NCBI GenBank assembly: GCA_030248215.1
Contig: JASANG010000245.1
Span: 310,001-374,000, forward strand
Direction: 5' to 3'
From: Enoplolaimus lenunculus
Lineage: Eukaryota; Nematoda; Enoplea; Enoplida; Thoracostomopsidae
Length of the DNA: 64,000 bases
The notes under the pieces were generated by a model that saw only the letters and a list, made by a program, of their open reading frames with translations, was not told the origin of the DNA and searched no databases. The position numbers and the translations under genes are program-made. How positions within the stretch are numbered: position 1 is the first letter of the stretch; each line of letters opens with the position of its first letter. Positions 38,801 to 46,500 of the stretch are shown one piece after another.

Positions 38801-39242
38801 TTTAAAGGCCGTCCCATTTTCTCGGGACAGAAATGTGCCAGGAGTACCCGACCGAGTTTCCTGGGACAGCAATGTGCCAGGAGTACATTCAAAAAATATA
38901 ATTGGGACAGCGGGACACTTAGGATAGATGAGACAGTGGGACAGATGGGACCGTTGGGACAGTTGGGCAGATGGGACACTTGGGACAACGTAAATATATC
39001 TGCCTGTGCATATGTAAACAGGAGTGCATAAGTGTGTACTCCGGGTATATTTGTGTCCTGGGAAATTGGAACGGCCTTTAAAGCAATATGGGCCGAGGTT
39101 TTTAATAGCGTGAAAATACACCCAATTTTATACAGGTTCTAACTGGAGATGGGCAGTCCTGTTAGCGACAACAGTAGCATCAATTATTTACGTTACGACG
39201 GGATTCGTTGTCGTGCTTCGAAACAGCCGTGTTCAACTATAA
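26839..39242 (+). CDS. Type I membrane protein with about ten EGF-like modules, ten exons
   Basis: Exons 26839-26934, 28284-28486, 30013-30139, 31687-31807, 33067-33331, 34364-34515, 35332-35476, 36564-36686, 37462-37640 and 39136-39242. All introns are GT-AG and every phase agrees, giving 505 aa. Exon 1 encodes a signal peptide (MINALFVIVGLRSCY). Exons 2-9 are Cys-rich with repeated EGF signatures (CNCRSGYTAPRC, CTCFENYSGQKC, CLCPPGIGGNHC, CYSGWKGKYC, CDCDLGYTGKRC, CLCAAGYSGEQC, TCRPNNYGTQC). Several introns fall inside the C5-C6 loop, splitting modules. Exon 10 gives one helix (WAVLLATTVASIIYVTTGF) and a tail of about seven residues ending RVQL. It is probably a cell-surface adhesion or signalling protein. 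The orthologous family is not recognised. The first module lacks early cysteines, so a small extra exon is possible. Confidence 0.85.
27416..27624. mobile_element. GGCC-tipped MITE (family I)
   Basis: In intron 1 of the EGF gene. From GGCCAACGTAAAGAACGTGG to GATCTTTACATGGGCC, flanked by AAATCCTG and AAATCCTT (seven of eight identical), supporting an 8-bp duplication. Core of CCTAAGCCTAAGTG hexamers. Confidence 0.85.
28576..28811. mobile_element. GGCC-tipped MITE (family I)
   Basis: In intron 2 of the EGF gene. Left end GGCCAATGTAAAGAACAGGG, right end CCCTGATCTTTAAATCGGTCC, with a core of CCTAAG hexamers. Confidence 0.78.
29054..29324 (+). mobile_element. piggyBac MITE with tRNA-like module
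   Basis: TTAA at 29054-29057 and 29321-29324; tips TCCCTTCTCACATTGAGTTG and ATATTCATGTGAGAAAGGG. The tRNA-like part is at 29208-29274 on the + strand (A box TAGCTGAGTGG, anticodon-loop-like CTCCCAC, B box AGTTCGAATCC). Lies in EGF-gene intron 2. Confidence 0.85.
29469..29679. mobile_element. Palindromic MITE (GAGTC family)
   Basis: CACTGCAAGAAATGGTGAGT at the left and ACTCACCATTTTTTGCAGTG at the right, with inverted GAGTC units between. TA is present on the left, TG on the right. Confidence 0.8.
30296..30785. repeat. CTCACCTTGC-family repeat split by a later insertion
   Basis: GTAGCCAGCTCACCTTGCTAG at the left continues after the inserted element with AGGGTGCTGGAAAATTTTTT and ACAAGGGTTTGCG, matching the uninterrupted copy at 26460. 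It lies in EGF-gene intron 3. Confidence 0.5.
30318..30656. mobile_element. TTAAGTTTAA-rich MITE with TAG duplication
   Basis: A block of many AAGCTTAAACT/AGTTTAACTAAA units placed exactly within the CTCACCTTGC repeat. TAG occurs just before (30315-30317) and just after (30657-30659), as expected for a 3-bp target duplication of PIF/Harbinger type, although the tips are poorly preserved. Confidence 0.55.
31005..31150. mobile_element. Palindromic MITE (GAGTC family), 5'-truncated
   Basis: Right half of the family: GAGTCAAATTCGACTCCGCC through to ACTCACCATTTTTTGCAGTG followed by TA. The left arm is missing. Confidence 0.7.
31364..31670. mobile_element. hAT-type MITE (CAGGGTG..CCGG family)
   Basis: Tips CAGGGTGAAGCCGG and CCTCCGGTTGTACGCTG. 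Flanks AATATGAC (31356-31363) and ATTATGAC (31671-31678) match at seven of eight positions, the 8-bp duplication typical of hAT elements. It ends 16 bases before the EGF-gene exon at 31687. Confidence 0.8.
31952..32159. mobile_element. GGCC-tipped MITE (family I)
   Basis: GGCCAATGGAAAGAACAGGG at the left, GCCCCTTATCTTTACTTGAG at the right. Its core has a regular run of CCTAAGCCTAAGCC hexamers. In EGF-gene intron 4. Confidence 0.78.
32373..32505. mobile_element. GGCC-tipped MITE (family I), truncated
   Basis: ACGTAAAGATAAGGGGCG, then TAAGACTAATTTTTTTGCTT, a TTAGGC core and GAATATGCTCATTCATACGC; the sequence then changes to an unrelated G-rich repeat (GGATCCAGAGTGGGGG) near 32510. Confidence 0.65.
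32507..33060. repeat. G/C-run repeat and low-complexity intron sequence
   Basis: Starts with CTAGCGGATCCAGAGTGGGG and a C-run similar to 1905-2097 and 21600-21790. Towards 32880-33030 there are short imperfect repeats around GTTCCAGCAACG, TTTTCAGCGACGG and TTCTCAACGGCGG. No coding sequence was recognised before the exon at 33067. Confidence 0.35.
33571..34007. mobile_element. TA-flanked MITE with GTGACCCGAATAAGAGG tips
   Basis: GTGACCCGAATAAGAGG at the left and CCTCTTATTCGGGTCAC at the right form perfect 17-bp inverted ends, with TA on each side. The interior has several inverted GGACTCT-containing segments. In EGF-gene intron 5. Confidence 0.85.
34815..34875 (+). other. tRNA-like fragment, probable pseudogene or SINE remnant
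   Basis: TAATGGGTAGCGCGCTTGAC resembles a D arm and A box. CGCTT-GACTCGC-AAGCG forms a perfect 5-bp stem with a 7-base loop in the anticodon-arm position, and GGTTCTAGGTTCCC resembles a T arm. No full acceptor stem was found. Confidence 0.3.
34974..35133. mobile_element. Palindromic MITE (GAGTC family), 5'-truncated
   Basis: Starts inside the left arm at CGGGACTACACAAACTGCGT and ends CACCATTTTCTACAGTG. Confidence 0.68.
35586..35797. mobile_element. Palindromic TA-flanked MITE (GAGTC family)
   Basis: CACTGCAAAAAATGGTGAGT to CACCATTTTTTTTGCAATG with TA on both sides. In EGF-gene intron 7. Confidence 0.8.
35826..36149. mobile_element. hAT-type MITE (CAGGGTG..CCGG family)
   Basis: Left end CAGGTGGTGCAACCGGGG, right end CCTGCGGCTGCACC. 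Internal segments (AGCAAATATC..TTTAATTTG, GAAAAATTTCACTACCGAAA) are shared with the copies at 31364, 36846 and 38168. The target duplication is uncertain (shared GACTA). Confidence 0.65.
36245..36545. mobile_element. MITE-like element of CTATTGGCC/GGCCAATAG blocks
   Basis: Repeated, inverted TTGGCCTAGGCCAAT-type palindromes and AATAGCAG/CTGCTATT pairs fill this interval, with ATATATAGCAGGCC at the left and AGCAGATTAGCC..GTATATAT at the right. It ends just before the EGF-gene exon at 36564. The class is unknown. Confidence 0.5.
36778..37199. mobile_element. Fused remnants: GGCC MITE tip and hAT-type MITE
   Basis: A solitary family I tip (GGCCCATGTAAAGATCAGGA, about 36779-36815) is followed by a hAT-type MITE from about 36846 (GGTTGCAACACGAGG) to 37199 (GGACCTCTGGCTGTACC). 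Both lie in EGF-gene intron 8. Confidence 0.55.
37837..38047. mobile_element. Palindromic TA-flanked MITE (GAGTC family)
   Basis: CACTACAATATATAGTG opens the element and CACCATGTTTTGCAGTG closes it, with TA on both sides. Inner arms carry GAGTC/GACTC units and the TAGGCTCTACGGGACTACGC block. Confidence 0.75.
38168..38528. mobile_element. hAT-type MITE (CAGGGTG..CCGG family)
   Basis: CAGGGTGCAACCGGAGTT to CTCCTGTTGAACCCTG. Flanks CCAGACAA (38160-38167) and TCAGACAA (38529-38536) match at seven of eight positions. In EGF-gene intron 9. Confidence 0.85.
38789..39094. mobile_element. GGCC-tipped MITE (family II) with a GGGACAG array instead of hexamers
   Basis: GGCCAATGTCACTTTAAAGG to CCTTTAAAGCAATATGGGCC, with perfect 8-bp duplications GAGGTTTT at 38781-38788 and 39095-39102. 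The core does not contain TTAGGC hexamers; it carries an imperfect array of GGGACAG/GGGACAC heptamer-like units (about 38900-38995) and a repeated AATGTGCCAGGAGTAC block. Confidence 0.88.
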
Positions 39243-39346
39243 AAGGTTCTCATTATATTGGCAGCTGAGATACATTTGAAGACATAAACGCTGAACATAT
39301 CTTACCGCATTGCTTGGAAACAAATTAGTTGGAACAGAACCAGTTC

Positions 39347-39352
39347 AATAAA
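39347..39352 (+). other. Candidate polyadenylation signal of the EGF gene
   Basis: AATAAA about 105 bases downstream of the stop codon at 39240-39242, a normal distance for a short 3' UTR. Confidence 0.5.
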
Positions 39353-39458
39353 AAGTTCGGGGTTTTACGCAGTTTCACCACACATTTGTGGCTAAGGATT
39401 ATGTTTATGAAGAATCAGCCATATTTAGCGACTGCATAAAAAGCGGAAATACGCTCAG

Positions 39459-39754
39459 TTAACCCTTTCTCACATGAATATTTTCTATTTCCCCTGAGAC
39501 CACTTTTATGCTAGGATTCGAACTCCAGTGACCGGAGTGGGAGGCGTATACCATCACCACTCAGCCATAGGAGCTTGACGCTCGAGCCCGAGGGGGCTCT
39601 CACGTCTTGTGGTGATTTAGTACTATGTATACGTGTGGCAATTTAGTACTATGTATACGTGTGGCAATTGTTAAACACGGTGCGATATATACTATTTAAC
39701 GTATATACACAGCGCTGAGTTGCCTACAGGCAACTCAATGTGAGAAGGGGTTAA
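39459..39754 (-). mobile_element. piggyBac MITE with tRNA-like module
   Basis: TTAA at both ends (39459-39462, 39751-39754), tips CCCTTTCTCACATGAATA and CAATGTGAGAAGGGG. The tRNA-like part is at 39511-39574 on the - strand. A 26-base segment (TTTAGTACTATGTATACGTG...) is tandemly doubled in this copy only. Confidence 0.88.
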
Positions 39755-39915
39755 TACCGCTAGAATAATCTGTTCACTGTGTTGCAATGTTCAAGCTTCT
39801 TGCAGAATATTATTCGCTCTTTGAATAAACAGCTGTGATTTTACCTTCAAATAAGACATCAGAAATAACTACAAAGCAATAAAAACACAAACTAGAATCG
39901 TTAGCAACCTGTTAT

Positions 39916-40079
39916 GGCCAATGTTACTTTCAGGGCCGTAACAGTAGATTAAGCAATTTCTAAGCCTATGCATTGACAAAAGTGTACTCCTAAGCCCAAG
40001 CAAAAAAATGTGGTCTAGAATCTAAGCTTACTTTTAAAAATCTACCCGAAGTGGCGACGGCCTTAACAGTAACATGGAT
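39916..40079. mobile_element. GGCC-tipped MITE (family II)
   Basis: GGCCAATGTTACTTTCAGGG to CCTTAACAGTAACATGGATC. Short core with a few CCTAAGC units and the GTCTAGAATCTAAGCTTACT block. Confidence 0.72.
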
Positions 40080-40309
40080 CGCAGTTACTAAAACACTTAT
40101 TGCAACATTTCCGGCAAACGAACAATCAACGAATCTACCAGTTAAGGTACAATTGAGAAACCAGCTAGCATGATTTGAAAGTCCTAAATATTTCCAAGAT
40201 TAAGATGTGAACCAAAATAGCTAACACCATATAGGAGTCCAACCATAAGCATCTAAGACGCCAGAAAAACAAAAATTTAGATGATTTCAAAACAATGTAT
40301 TAGATATTG

Positions 40310-40473
40310 GGCCAATGTTACTTTAAGGGGCGCAACAGCGTATTCCTAAGCTTAAACCTAAGCGTTGCAAAAAATGTGTTCCTAAGCCTAAGCAAAAAAC
40401 GTAATCTAGAATCTAAAACTACTCTTTTACGGACCCACCAGAAACCTGGACGCGCCTTAAAGTAACATGGGTC
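40310..40473. mobile_element. GGCC-tipped MITE (family II) with 8-bp duplication
   Basis: GGCCAATGTTACTTTAAGGG to CCTTAAAGTAACATGGGTC. Flanks AGATATTG (40302-40309) and AGATATTC (40474-40481) match at seven of eight positions. It sits just beyond the 3' end of the RBM33 coding sequence. Confidence 0.85.
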
Positions 40474-40548
40474 AGATATTCTATAAAAATCATAATCAAG
40501 TAAACAACTTTCACAATGTTAAAATGTTTTAAAGAATGCATTTCCATT

Positions 40549-43500
40549 TTAATCTTTTTCGCTTGGAGTTTTCAATTCAACGGAAATTTTACTCAGGTCT
40601 ATCATTCGCCTGAAAGATAAAGAAAGAAGTATAATTGACAGTGCAACTCTGCTTACACCAACTAAGCCATACAGAGCACGTAGCGTGATGATAAGGTAAA
40701 ATAACCAACAACAGCATTCCAATAATTAACTCGTATTAAACATACCTGTCAAAAAGCAGTTTGAATTGTTCCGCTTCAGAAGAGTTAGCGAAAACAACGG
40801 TTGCACTTTGTGTTTGTTCATGTAATTCAATACTCTAAAATAGTTTGCAAAATGCGTACACAGTTTCCGTGGATGCCGGGTGACAAACTTGTCAAAATGA
40901 TGAACCACAATCAACGATGAATTTAACTACGGTACAAGCCTGAGATCGTAATGCGTAACTAATCACCTGGACGAAAGTAAACACTAAGCTTCAGCAGAGA
41001 TTCATTCTTAACTATGGTGAAAATTATAGAAAAACGAAAAACTATTTTCTGAAGTTTTCGTTTTTTGTTGTATAAGCTGTAAATTGTTAACAGCAATCAA
41101 ACGGAACATAAAAATGATATAACGAGCTACGCTCATTGATTAAACTCAACTATGTAATAATTATGTAAGCGACATAATACTCACGTCTACACTTTCAAAA
41201 GCGCTCAGATGAAATTCTATTTTAGCTTTTGATGTATTTCGAGCAAGATTTTGTATCAAAGCAACCACTGGTTTGTTTTCGACCTGAAAAATATATTGTG
41301 TTAATCACCGCATAAACACAGGAACCAACAATGTACCAGAATGAACACCTAACAGTAGTGTTGGTAAAAGTTGGTAAATTTGTGCCTTATTTTGTTCTTG
41401 TCAAGAGTTCGAAGTGCGGTATGCTAACAAAATATAGGCAAAATCTATCTGATGGCACGCGGCTCTATTTAATAAAAATTTACAGTGTCACGTACCGGTG
41501 CATGGCGGCGTCTGGCCAATATAGCACAATTATAAGAGTTCACCATGCTACCAGACAGCGTTGAAATACCCATAAAGTCATCAAAAGGTACAGCGCAACA
41601 ATTCAGTACACCATACATACTTTAATTTCAATTTTTACTACACTGCTTGCGTTGAGACACTACACAGTACCCATTCAATGATCAATATGTCTCACCTTAT
41701 CGCACAATGGAATTGCTCGTAAGTTTTCCGTATGACGTGTAGTTTCTTTGCGGGGCAATCGCGTGACAGCACTTTGTTTTACTAAGGCTCCCGATGACGA
41801 TTCTTTATTAGAAAACGTATCAAAATCACGTCTTATACCGCTGTCTTCTTTAACCGGAGAAACGTTCGAGCCTGCCAACAAATCCTGTGACCCGCCAGAC
41901 GATGCCGAACTGTGAATCATGCTAGACATGCCCGTGAGCCTTATTGTGGTCGACACTGGTATCGGTTTAGACGAATTTGAAACCAATTCTGGCTGAAAGC
42001 GTGCTGCTATGTTTGGCGGTGGCTGCTGTGATAAACCGGTACCAGTTAAAGGAAAATTTGGCGGAGGGCGAGCAGTATTCGGTAAGGAACCGGTGGACGA
42101 AGTGCGATAAAGTATTTCGCTATGTGTCGATGAAAACTGTCTAGGAACTGCCGAAGCAAAGCTGGCGGCAGGAGCGGAGGGCGGCGGCAAACGAACAGCA
42201 ACGTTTGGCGGTGGAATCGACGTTAAAATGCCCGATGGTGGTGGCGCTGGAAGAGGGCCAATAGCGCGGATCATGCCCGCCCCGCTAGATGCCAGTGATA
42301 CAGCGGTAGTAGAAACTGTCGGAGGCAATATCACTGGAGGTGGAACGTTTAGGTTTAGTACTAACGGTGGCTGACCAGACAGTAAGCTAGCGCTAGCTGG
42401 AACGGTTACAGTAGACATCGACGAACCTAGCGGTGCGTACATCCCGGAGCCCGGTTTTCCACTAACACCGTCGAACGGATATCGTAGAGGCATATCGATT
42501 CGATTGTGCGCCGATGGCCGAGAAGACGTCTCATAGCCAGAAGGCTGGTCCAAGAATTGAACGCTTGAGCCGCCCGGGCGCCGTCTGTTGTTCGCATATC
42601 GCCTATGGGCACCAGACTGATAGCTGTATTCATCACTCTCCGGACTATAGCTGTAACTCCGCGATCGGGATCGAAGCATACGTGGTGGGGGTGAACACGA
42701 ACCACTACGGCTGCGACTTGCGCGGCGACGATAATACGCTGCTCGGTGGTGGCTGCGTCGTTGTTTCGCCGCTAGCGGTTGATCAAAATATCCTGGATTC
42801 CGATGTCGGCCGCTACGTCTAGACACTGATTTCATTAGTCTAGGCGAAGGTGCCCGATCGATAAAGTACTGAGCGGCAACGTGCACATCATTCGGTCCGA
42901 TACCAGCAGGCGAACGACTTCGGCGACGAGAATAGGCATCTACTATTGAATTACCACGGGAATCGATTGCAGGCTTGCGACTGTTTTTCAGCCGGGTAGC
43001 GGTGAGACGTGTTGTTCCAGAAGAAAAATCGGCGGATAACGCTGCTTCGTCTGAAGATTCGGGCGAATGACCTCGATTGCTTCTCATTCGCCAAATATCG
43101 GGACTACCAGAAGCATTCTTGCGATTCCGTGACCCACTTGAACTTCTTAACCTATATCTGTCGTCTTTCGGCGCTCGACGACGGACTCCAACAGGAGCCT
43201 CACCTGATAACACAGTGGCACCGGGCGACAGGGAATGTAATCTCTGTAACTTTGAGACGTTAGCATCGGTATTTGCAAGTGCAATGTCTTCGTAACCGTG
43301 AGGTCGTCTATGGTGCCGTCTATTGTGGCGTGTTAACTCAGCTGAACTGTTTTCGCCAACTGAGTATACAGGATTTGGGCTACCGCTTAGTGACCGAGCT
43401 ACAGATGCCTGCAGCTCAGATTGACAAGAGATTGTAGGTTGGATGAGAGAATTTTCGTTTCCTGAGAGTGTTCCCACTCCGCGCTGTGTTGCAAGTTGTC

Positions 43501-46500
43501 TGGCCTGTTGCTGAGGAGGAGGTGACAAACGGTGAACCACTGCAACTGGCGGTGAAATTTTTTCGATAGAGTTACTATTGTTACCGTGAAAGATATTGCT
43601 GTTTGATCGCAAGCGTTCTGCTGTATTTGGCCGCACGTCCGGCTCGTGTTGTATAGGACCAATCTCGATTGTACTATTAATACTGTCAGCAAATTTTGCG
43701 GCAACACCATGTGCTGGCGGGTCATCTATCGCCACTAAATCACCATCTCGTTTTGTTTTACCGGAGCCCAAGATAAGCGCATCTCTTTCAATCGCCAAGT
43801 TCTGAGATGCCATACTGTTAGGTGTAGAATTAGCCGCAAGTCGCCGTTGAGCAACTGTTACGGACTCCGAAATCTGGTCTCCAGGCGTTTTATTTTTTGA
43901 AACTTTTTTGATTAAAACATACTGGATTGTTCCATCGGGAAGTGTACGCTTGACCACTTCCTGCCGCTTTCCTTCAACACTCCCCGTAGTTCTGCTAGAA
44001 ATGGTCGTTTGTGTTATTGGCTGGTTATGCTGTTGCAGCTGTTGCTGTCGGTCGGCAACCGCCTTTTTAAGTTTGACTTTCTTTGGTTGGCGAATTTCGG
44101 CCCCAATATCTTCATTCCCGAGTTGACTCCGCTTCAGCGGGCTTTGCCCATGTTGTATCACTACAGATGGCTCAGTTATGGAACCAAGATTTTCGCCACG
44201 AGCGATAGCGCGCAACTCCCCGGCCTACAAACAAAATATCTAACTTTTAAAAGAAGTATCTTCAAAGGCGTTTGAAGTGGACGTCTGGTCTTGAAATTAT
44301 TTGACTCCACAACATATATTTACCAGTTACACAAATTTTTGAAACTGATATTCGATTAAAATTCTAATACATACAAAAACCTTATTAGAATGCTAAACAG
44401 CTTTCCTCAAATTTGCCCTTTATAACATCTGTAGCACCATAAAATAGGTAAGTGCACAAAAAATTCCCCGCTTACTTTTGAAATTGGTTTTCCGCGATTT
44501 CTGGCTTCTACTGGTGAATTTGTCTTACGTTCGGCATGTATGTGATTCTTTTGATCTGCGGTTTCAACCATAATTGTTTTGTTTTGGTCGGTCGACAAAT
44601 TAGTACCACCTTCAACACTGCGGGCCACATTAGATTGTGAACGCTGTTGTTCAGACTGTTGTTGTTGCTGCTGTTGTTGTTGTTGCCTAATATTACGCGA
44701 CGCGTCACCTGTGGAATTGTTCCTCGCCTTAGCTCTTGCCTACAATATATTTGCTATACAATACAACCACCAGTCGCAGTGGTACTACATGTATTGAGCA
44801 AAGCTCGAACACGCTTAAGCAATTAATTAGGTAACTATATTTATCGGTTTTGGAGGTTTGCAAACAATTTATTCAGATTTCTCGCGCACACAAATCCTTA
44901 AGCAATTAATTAGGTAACTATTTTTATCGGTTTTGAGGTTTGCAAACAATTTATTCAGATTTCTCGCGCACAAAAATCCTTTAGCACTGAAATTATTTAC
45001 ATTACTTGCAGGGTGCAACCGGAATTCCGGTTCCGGCATTTTTTCACCTTCCGGTTCCGGTAAATTTTTACCGGATTTAAAAATTCCGGTGTTATAATTT
45101 GGCCGTTTAAGAATCTCTTTTGAAAGCCACTTGTACTCAGAATATAAGCCGTTGATGGTGGATTTCACTTCAGTCGACGACGAAAATCTAAAATACAACA
45201 AATAAAATAAATACCTGTGTTCGACTAAGGTTGTTTCACAAATAATAGAGCAAAAAATACGATTAAAATGAAATTTTTGGTGAAATGCATTTTTCATTTT
45301 CCGGTTCCGGTTCCGGTAAAATTTTCAAATTCCGGTTCCGGTTCCGGTTCCGGTAAATTGTAATTCCGGTTGCACCCTGATTGCTTGCAATTGTAATAAT
45401 TAGTGAAATATCTTAAAAAGTCCCAATTTAGGCTTAACTAATTATGCAACTTAGCCTGTAGCTAATAAACGGCTTAAAATTTTAAAACACAAAACAGATC
45501 ACGTAACTTACAGTTTGTTGACGTCTGAGCTCTTTTCGCCGATTCAACATCTCACGCAATCGTTTCTGTTCTTCTAACTTCTCCAAATATTCCGCGTCAA
45601 CTCCCTAAAAACAAACGAACGAGACTGGATAGTTAGATCTCATCATAACCTAAAAATTGATCTGCGCCGGCCTGCGAAAGGCGTACCTGTTGGTGTAAAT
45701 TAAACTCCAGCATAGTAACTTCAATTTCGAAATCAGATTTTAAATGTCCAACAGCACTATGACATACAAGTATACACAGTGCCGTAATTAGCTCTCCCAC
45801 CCCACAAATGGGCGTCATTACACCCGAGGTGCCCGTCACAAAATATTAAAATAAGCATTTTGTGCATAAAACTTCTAATTTGTCCGAATGAATATCGTAT
45901 GGTTTTTCATTTGCTTCGGTCGCTCAAATCAAAATTACAAAAAATCTTTACTAAACCGCTTACCTCCGGAGCATCGATCAATCTCATGGACTGTGAATGC
46001 GTAGGAGTCTTCTCACGACGTGCGGAGAGCTAAAATTTTCAGACAACACAAATTCATGAAACTGTAACTAAACGATATTCGCGACAAAAAATAACACAAG
46101 TACCAGTTGTTGATACGTCTTTCAAATGTCCATCTAACCATTGGAGAGCTTCAAAATTCGGCAATTTTCCGCATTCGACTAGTGTGTTACTTGTCGTGTG
46201 GGCGCTGTTTGAGATAAACAACTGCCGCAGTTCATTTGTTTGAAGGCCGACTGCTAACTGATAACAAGTACTCAACGAGATACAACTGGCAAGATGGCCT
46301 CTGGGTTTCTTTATTGCTAAGCCAACTAACGAACCTACCTCACTAGGCGGTGACCTGCGGCCGTCGCGTCTTCGACTGCGATAATGATAACTGCGCGTAG
46401 TCCTAGAATCGTTGTTGGCTACGCTTTTATCGCTAGGCACTCGAAACGGTAAAGGCGACACCGATTCTGGATACGAAGAAGGCATTGCTCGCCAATGACG

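Noticed and set aside
16620-40473. TTAGGC-like hexamer runs as interstitial telomere scars
   Set aside because: The runs always lie inside elements with inverted GGCC tips, several with 8-bp duplications, so they are cargo of transposons and not traces of chromosome fusion.
42514-42822. 102-codon + strand frame opposite RBM33
   Set aside because: It is the antisense shadow of the giant RBM33 exon, whose - strand frame is supported by phase, homology and length.
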